From Phycisphaerae bacterium SM23_33 (GTDB lineage: Bacteria; Planctomycetota; Phycisphaerae; SM23-33): DNA of 7,864 nt. Location: positions 1-7,864 of the forward strand of contig LJUF01000146.1 in assembly GCA_001303665.1 (NCBI GenBank), given 5' to 3'. Each line of letters opens with the position of its first letter. The first letter of the stretch is position 1. Of the stretch, positions 4,735 through 7,864 are shown piece after piece. The notes beneath the pieces were generated by a model. It worked only from the letters and a program-made list of their open reading frames with translations, had not been told where the DNA came from and did no database searches. The translations under genes were made by a program, and so were the position numbers.

Positions 4735-5823
4735 TCATGGCCCCGGCCGGCCGAAGCGTTCGATGGCCTGCACAATCTCCGGGAAGCTGACCTTCCACCG
4801 GCCAGGCGGGACGTTTTCGGAAATCTGAATCTGCAGCCGGCCGGTGTGGCCGCCCTCGGCAAGGATCCGCTCGGCGGTGGCGCGGATGGCTTTCGGCTCG
4901 GCCAGGTGGACCGACGAGGGGAAGTTCACCAGCAGCCGCATTTCCGGCCACAGGGCCGCCGCCTGGGCCACGGAGGTATCGTTGTCCGGCGGCGGGGAGA
5001 GCGAATCCAGCCCTCGGATCTTCGATTCACCGATGGCCTGCCACAGGGGCTTCAGATCCCCGTCGGTGTGCACCATCACGGGGATATCCAATCCGGTCTC
5101 GGCCAGCATGTCCGCCAGCTCCCGGTACAGCGGCAGGCAGTACTTGCGGAAGTACCTTTCGCCGATGACCGGGGCGGTGATGTTGTCGCCGAAGTTCAGG
5201 TAGGGGATGGGCTCCTGGCGCACGGCCTGACAGGCGACGGTCATGGCCCTTCGCAGCACGTCGGTCATCGCCGCGATGACCTCCTCCATCAGCTCCGGCG
5301 CCTCCACCAGGTGCCAGGCCAGGTCTTGGATGGAGACCCACTCCACCCAGAGCTGCTGGTAGGGTGTCCGGCCGAGGCCGGTATGCGGCAGACCGTCCTG
5401 GCCGAGTTGGCGGATGGCTTGGCGCAGCGGGTGGAGATCCTGGACCACCGTGATGTCGCGCAGATACGCCAGGAGGGCGCTGTAATCCTCCGGCTCACGG
5501 ACGAAGTGCTCCCGGGTGGCGGCCGTGCCGAAGGCCGGCTCGCGGAACTTCTCCTGCGTGAGCGTTCCTTCGGGCGTGTGCAGGACCGTTTTGAAGCCGC
5601 TGCGGCCGTCGCGCTCGAGCTCGGCGGTCTCGAATCGGCAGTTGGGGTGCTCGCACCGGTGCACGGCGACCCAGCGGAGGATCCCCATGTTGCTTCGGCC
5701 GATGACCGACCAGGCCTCCTCGTCCGGCACGGCCAGGCCACTGTATTGCACGAAGGGCACGCGATCGTGCGGGCGCCCCTGAACCACCGCCAGCATCCGC
5801 TGCCGCATTGTCATCTCGGCCAC
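4735..5823 (-). CDS. Uroporphyrinogen decarboxylase (UroD) superfamily protein, not HemE
   Basis: A 362-residue TIM-barrel protein of the UroD/MtaA/CmuA superfamily. I chose the GTG at 5823, because AGGTGG lies six bases upstream; ATG codons at residues 4 and 6 are alternatives. Family features are the N-terminal RMLAVVQGRPHDRVPF (9-24), FGDNITAPVIGERYFRKY (211-228), VMVHTDGDLKPLW (249-261) and GLDSLSPP (271-278). True HemE has a Met-Arg-Gln-Ala-Gly-Arg motif near the N-terminus, which is replaced here by unrelated sequence (VQYSGL). The Cys of the methyltransferase-type HxCG motif is also Asp here. It is therefore unlikely to be a haem enzyme or a standard corrinoid methyltransferase. Similar UroD-like genes are frequent near sugar-oxidoreductase genes in planctomycetes and lentisphaeres, which fits the Gfo/Idh/MocA gene 63 bp downstream. 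The reaction is unknown. Confidence 0.85.
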   Translation of the reverse strand: MAEMTMRQRMLAVVQGRPHDRVPFVQYSGLAVPDEEAWSVIGRSNMGILRWVAVHRCEHPNCRFETAELERDGRSGFKTVLHTPEGTLTQEKFREPAFGTAATREHFVREPEDYSALLAYLRDITVVQDLHPLRQAIRQLGQDGLPHTGLGRTPYQQLWVEWVSIQDLAWHLVEAPELMEEVIAAMTDVLRRAMTVACQAVRQEPIPYLNFGDNITAPVIGERYFRKYCLPLYRELADMLAETGLDIPVMVHTDGDLKPLWQAIGESKIRGLDSLSPPPDNDTSVAQAAALWPEMRLLVNFPSSVHLAEPKAIRATAERILAEGGHTGRLQIQISENVPPGRWKVSFPEIVQAIERFGRPGP

Positions 5824-5844
5824 CGAGGCCCACCTTTTGCCGCC

Positions 5845-5861
5845 GGGCCCGCCGCGGGCCC
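5845..5861 (-). promoter_or_regulatory. Hairpin in the predicted leader of the UroD-like gene
   Basis: GGGCCC, a 5-nt spacer and GGGCCC can form a 6-bp GC stem in the short leader between the predicted transcription start (near 5869) and the ribosome binding site. It could affect translation or stabilise the mRNA. It may also be chance in GC-rich DNA. Confidence 0.25.
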
Positions 5862-5875
5862 TCTCCGAAGCGGCC

Positions 5876-5904
5876 TATATAGGCCAATCGCGCGTTGGAG
5901 GCAA
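5876..5904 (-). promoter_or_regulatory. Promoter for the UroD-like/oxidoreductase unit
   Basis: Read on the minus strand: TTGCCT (5904-5899), a 17-nt spacer, then TATATA (5881-5876). The -10 sits at the centre of a perfect 14-bp palindrome (5872-5885, GGCC-TATATA-GGCC), which could be a repressor site overlapping the -10. Predicted transcription starts near 5869, about 45 nt before the GTG start. Confidence 0.55.
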
Positions 5905-5933
5905 GTCGCACGGCCAGAACTTCCGCGGCGGGC

Positions 5934-5962
5934 TTGTCAAGGCCGGCCGGGCAGGGTACGGT
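5934..5962 (+). promoter_or_regulatory. Candidate promoter for the lipoprotein/membrane protein genes
   Basis: TTGTCA (5934-5939, five of six consensus bases), a 17-nt spacer and TACGGT (5957-5962, which keeps the key first, second and last bases). It is divergent from the UroD-like promoter in the same intergenic region, with about 30 bp between their -35 boxes. Confidence 0.4.
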
Positions 5963-5998
5963 TAAGATGGCGGGGCCAGGATGGAAAGGCGGTGCATC

Positions 5999-6505
5999 AT
6001 GTGGCGTGGGGCTCATCGCAGGTTCAACCGTGTGAGCTGGGCGGCGGCGGTGGCGATCGGCCTCACCGCGGTCCTGTTCATTATTCCTTCCTGCAGCAAG
6101 AAGAAGAAGTCGTCCGGCTATTTTGAATCGCTGGCGGGGGCCAAGCACATGGCCGATGAGACGGCCTGTCGGGCGCGGTTGGCGCAGTTGGGGCAGGGCC
6201 TGCTGGCCTACGCGGCCCTGAATGACGGGCGGTTTCCGGCTTCGCTGGATGAGCTCGCCAAGTCGGGTGTCTCACGGGAGTTTTTCCAGTGCCCCAAGCG
6301 GCCCGGGCAATCCTACGTGTACCTGCCTGGGCAGAACCAGAACATGCCGTCGGACAATATCCTGGTGCTGGAAGAGCAGGCCGTCCACCGCGGGCGGTGC
6401 AACGTGCTGCGCTTGGGCGGGATGGTGGAGTCGCTGACCCCGGAGGAGGTGGCCGCCGCCCGCGCCAAGACGCAGCGGGCGATCGGGGCGGACGCTGGGT
6501 CGTAG
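5999..6505 (+). CDS. Predicted lipoprotein with a degenerate prepilin-type H-X9-DG tail
   Basis: 168 residues from the ATG at 5999, which has GGAAAGG 9 nt upstream. An in-frame ATG at 5981 would add six residues but has a poorer binding site. The N-terminus has basic residues, a hydrophobic segment (about 14-29) and IPSC, a lipobox-like site that would make Cys32 the lipidated residue, followed by Ser and four lysines. The rest resembles the periplasmic part of planctomycete DUF1559/prepilin-like proteins: a helix (ARLAQLGQGLLAYAALNDGRFP), a Cys-Pro before SYVYLPGQ, and a closing NVLxxxGxVExLTPEE. The H-X9-DG motif of that family reads His130-X9-Gly-Gly here, so the Asp is lost. No type IV prepilin cleavage motif is seen. 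It is followed 54 bp later by a membrane protein gene on the same strand. The function is unknown; envelope localisation is inferred. Confidence 0.75.
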   Translation: MWRGAHRRFNRVSWAAAVAIGLTAVLFIIPSCSKKKKSSGYFESLAGAKHMADETACRARLAQLGQGLLAYAALNDGRFPASLDELAKSGVSREFFQCPKRPGQSYVYLPGQNQNMPSDNILVLEEQAVHRGRCNVLRLGGMVESLTPEEVAAARAKTQRAIGADAGS

Positions 6506-6559
6506 GCCGCAGCCCGACCACCGGGGGACACGCCGGCAGGGGGCAGGCAGGGAAGGCTC

Positions 6560-7516
6560 GTGGACATAGGGCCGGATCCTGAAGGCTCGAATTCGGCGAA
6601 GCAAGCCTTGCCCGGGGCGGCTGGCTCAAAGCCGGCCGATCAAGACGGAACGCTCGTTGCGGCTGAGACCAGGGGCACAACCGCCGGCCTGCTGGCGATG
6701 GACTGCCTCAAGGCGGTCAAGTACGGGGCAAGCAACTTCGGCACCATCTTCGGGATGGCGCTTCGGGTGCTGGGGGTGTACGTCGCGGCGGCGATTATAT
6801 TCGGCATCATCGGGGTCTTTGTGATTCCACGGCTTTGGCTGGCTGTGCTTCTGGCGTTGGTCGCAGCGGCGATTCTTTTGACCTACTTCCTGCGGTTTTG
6901 CCTGGACGTGGTCATGAGCGGCCTGGAGAACATCGATCAGGCCCCCAACTATCCGGACCTGAACGTCGTGGAGCTTGTCGCGACCGGCGCGAAGGCGCTG
7001 GGGATGCTGGTGGTCTATTTCCTGCCGATCGTGACGATCCCGCTGCTGCCGCTGGGGCTGGTGGCCCTGGGGTACTTCAATGACGCTCGGGCGTGTGATG
7101 TGGTTTGGGCGTTTCGCGCCGCCCGCAGGCGGCCGGCGGAGCTGGCCGTCCTTTGGCTGATGCTCGCCGTGTGGGGAGCCGCGGGGGTCTTGGGACCGGC
7201 GCTGGTCATGTTGCTGTTCATCTCCTTCGCCAAAGAGACGCTGAGGCTCTTCGGATGGCATTGGCTGGCTCACGTGCTCGGCCTGGTTCTTGTCGTCGAA
7301 GGGGTCGTCTTCGCCGTGGTGGTCGGCTTTATGTTTGCGGCGGTGTGTTTCCGCTGCATCGGCATATTCGGCTGGCGTCACCGAGCGCTGGTCGAGGCCT
7401 CCTCCCTCGGCGCCAGCCGCTTGCGCGGGGTGGGCTTCGTGTCCGCCGGCGGCGTGTTGTCGGCCATCGTGGTGCTGCTGGTGGTCAGCTTGATGGTAGC
7501 TCTTTCGGCGTGGTAA
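6560..7516 (+). CDS. Multi-pass membrane protein of unknown function
   Basis: 318 residues from the GTG at 6560, preceded by AGGGAAGG. Spacing to the start is only three bases, so the true start might be slightly different. The first 50 residues or so are soluble and low in complexity. About six hydrophobic segments follow, near residues 61-90, 92-112, 145-172, 194-223, 236-270 and 291-316. A conserved-looking amphipathic stretch, ENIDQAPNYPDLN (123-135), lies between the second and third segments, and the C-terminus ends directly after the last segment. I do not recognise a transporter or enzyme signature, and charged residues within the membrane segments are few. The arrangement resembles uncharacterised membrane proteins common in planctomycetes. 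Co-transcription with the lipoprotein gene 54 bp upstream suggests a joint role in the envelope, by inference only. Confidence 0.8.
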   Translation: MDIGPDPEGSNSAKQALPGAAGSKPADQDGTLVAAETRGTTAGLLAMDCLKAVKYGASNFGTIFGMALRVLGVYVAAAIIFGIIGVFVIPRLWLAVLLALVAAAILLTYFLRFCLDVVMSGLENIDQAPNYPDLNVVELVATGAKALGMLVVYFLPIVTIPLLPLGLVALGYFNDARACDVVWAFRAARRRPAELAVLWLMLAVWGAAGVLGPALVMLLFISFAKETLRLFGWHWLAHVLGLVLVVEGVVFAVVVGFMFAAVCFRCIGIFGWRHRALVEASSLGASRLRGVGFVSAGGVLSAIVVLLVVSLMVALSAW

Positions 7517-7534
7517 GGCGGCCGGCAGCGGGGT

Positions 7535-7822
7535 TCACCCGGCGGGGTTTTCAATCCACTGGCGGTAGCAGGGCGTGCACAGGTGGATGGTCAGCCGGCG
7601 AAAGATCTGCTCGGTCAGCTCTTGCTCGCTCATGTCCTGCACCTGGTTCAGGATCCTGTCGATTTCCGCGCTGATGTCGGTCTGGAGGTCGGCTTCGGAG
7701 ATGGCCGGTGGCGTGGGGTCGGCCACGGCCAGGATCCGCACGATGTAGAAGTTGCCTTCTCCGGGCGTGAGTTCGGCGCCGCAACGATGGCAGAGAAGGC
7801 AGACTCTTTCGTCGCGCTCCAT
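7535..7822 (-). CDS. Small two-CxxC (zinc-ribbon-like) protein
   Basis: A 95-residue cytoplasmic protein. Cys11-His-Arg-Cys14 near the N-terminus and Cys82-Thr-Pro-Cys85 near the C-terminus could together bind one zinc ion; Cys8 is an extra cysteine. The middle (residues 40-78) is acidic and predicted helical, with ISAEIDRILNQ and EQELTEQIFRRLT, and would bring the two CxxC pairs together. It ends with CYRQWIENPAG. I recall very similar small proteins as common in planctomycetes, all uncharacterised. The ATG at 7822 lacks a Shine-Dalgarno sequence, but a promoter lies so close that the transcript would be almost leaderless. The gene converges on the membrane protein gene with 18 bp between stop codons. 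The function is unknown; nucleic-acid or protein binding is possible. Confidence 0.82.
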   Translation of the reverse strand: MERDERVCLLCHRCGAELTPGEGNFYIVRILAVADPTPPAISEADLQTDISAEIDRILNQVQDMSEQELTEQIFRRLTIHLCTPCYRQWIENPAG

Positions 7823-7830
7823 GCGTCCGA

Positions 7831-7858
7831 CTTATACCCGCCGCGGCGGCGGATGCAA
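7831..7858 (-). promoter_or_regulatory. Promoter of the two-CxxC protein gene, likely leaderless
   Basis: On the minus strand: TTGCAT (7858-7853), a 16-nt spacer and TATAAG (7836-7831). Transcription would start near 7824, one or two bases before the ATG at 7822. The spacer contains a perfect 12-bp palindrome (7838-7849, CCGCCGCGGCGG) that could be an operator. Confidence 0.5.
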
Positions 7859-7864
7859 CGGGCA

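Noticed and set aside
4846..6126. 426-codon plus-strand open frame opposite the UroD-like gene
   Set aside because: Shadow of the UroD-like coding frame. It also runs through the divergent promoter region into the lipoprotein gene in another frame, and shows no family motif.
7521..7550. GCCGG/CCGGC followed by GGGGTTTT between the convergent genes
   Set aside because: Only a 5-bp stem with a 13-nt loop and a short T run separated by G residues. Too weak to call a terminator.

Overview
The window is high-GC bacterial DNA, roughly two-thirds G+C by eye. It carries dense, ordinary-looking genes and one unusually long gene-free stretch. The gene content points to Planctomycetota: a small two-CxxC protein of a type I associate with planctomycetes, a derivative of the prepilin H-X9-DG module, and a UroD-like gene next to a Gfo/Idh/MocA oxidoreductase. 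This assignment is an inference from gene content; there is no marker gene here.

Layout, left to right. Positions 1-527 (minus) hold the N-terminal 175 residues of a COG1926-type phosphoribosyltransferase, cut by the window edge. Divergent from it is a plus-strand cluster: two tandem paralogous short-chain flavodoxin-like proteins (620-1087 and 1255-1689, about 60% identical by hand count) and a cytoplasmic beta-propeller protein (1724-2830). Positions 2831-3564 contain no convincing protein gene. Positions 3565-5823 are a two-gene minus-strand unit: a UroD-superfamily protein followed by a Gfo/Idh/MocA oxidoreductase. From a shared divergent promoter region the plus strand resumes with a predicted lipoprotein (5999-6505) and a multi-pass membrane protein (6560-7516). 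A small two-CxxC protein (7535-7822, minus) converges on them and appears to be expressed from a leaderless promoter.

The most interesting part is the 734-bp gap between the convergent genes at 2830 and 3565. It holds what looks like a stand-alone structured RNA gene at about 3325-3475 (plus). A perfect TATAAT lies 7 nt before the predicted first base. The 5' and 3' ends pair over 17 Watson-Crick base pairs, enclosing three hairpins, one capped by a GAAA tetraloop. A possible 6-bp pseudoknot links the first loop to the 3' junction, and a U-rich tract follows directly. I do not recognise it as any known RNA family. A second, weaker structured segment (about 2914-3142) ends in a strong intrinsic terminator. 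It may be a second RNA or the 3' UTR of the propeller operon.

How the genes work together is only partly visible. The flavodoxin/propeller genes and the UroD/oxidoreductase genes look like small co-transcribed units, probably redox and small-molecule or sugar metabolism. The lipoprotein and membrane protein look like an envelope pair. No mobile element, CRISPR array, tRNA or rRNA was seen.
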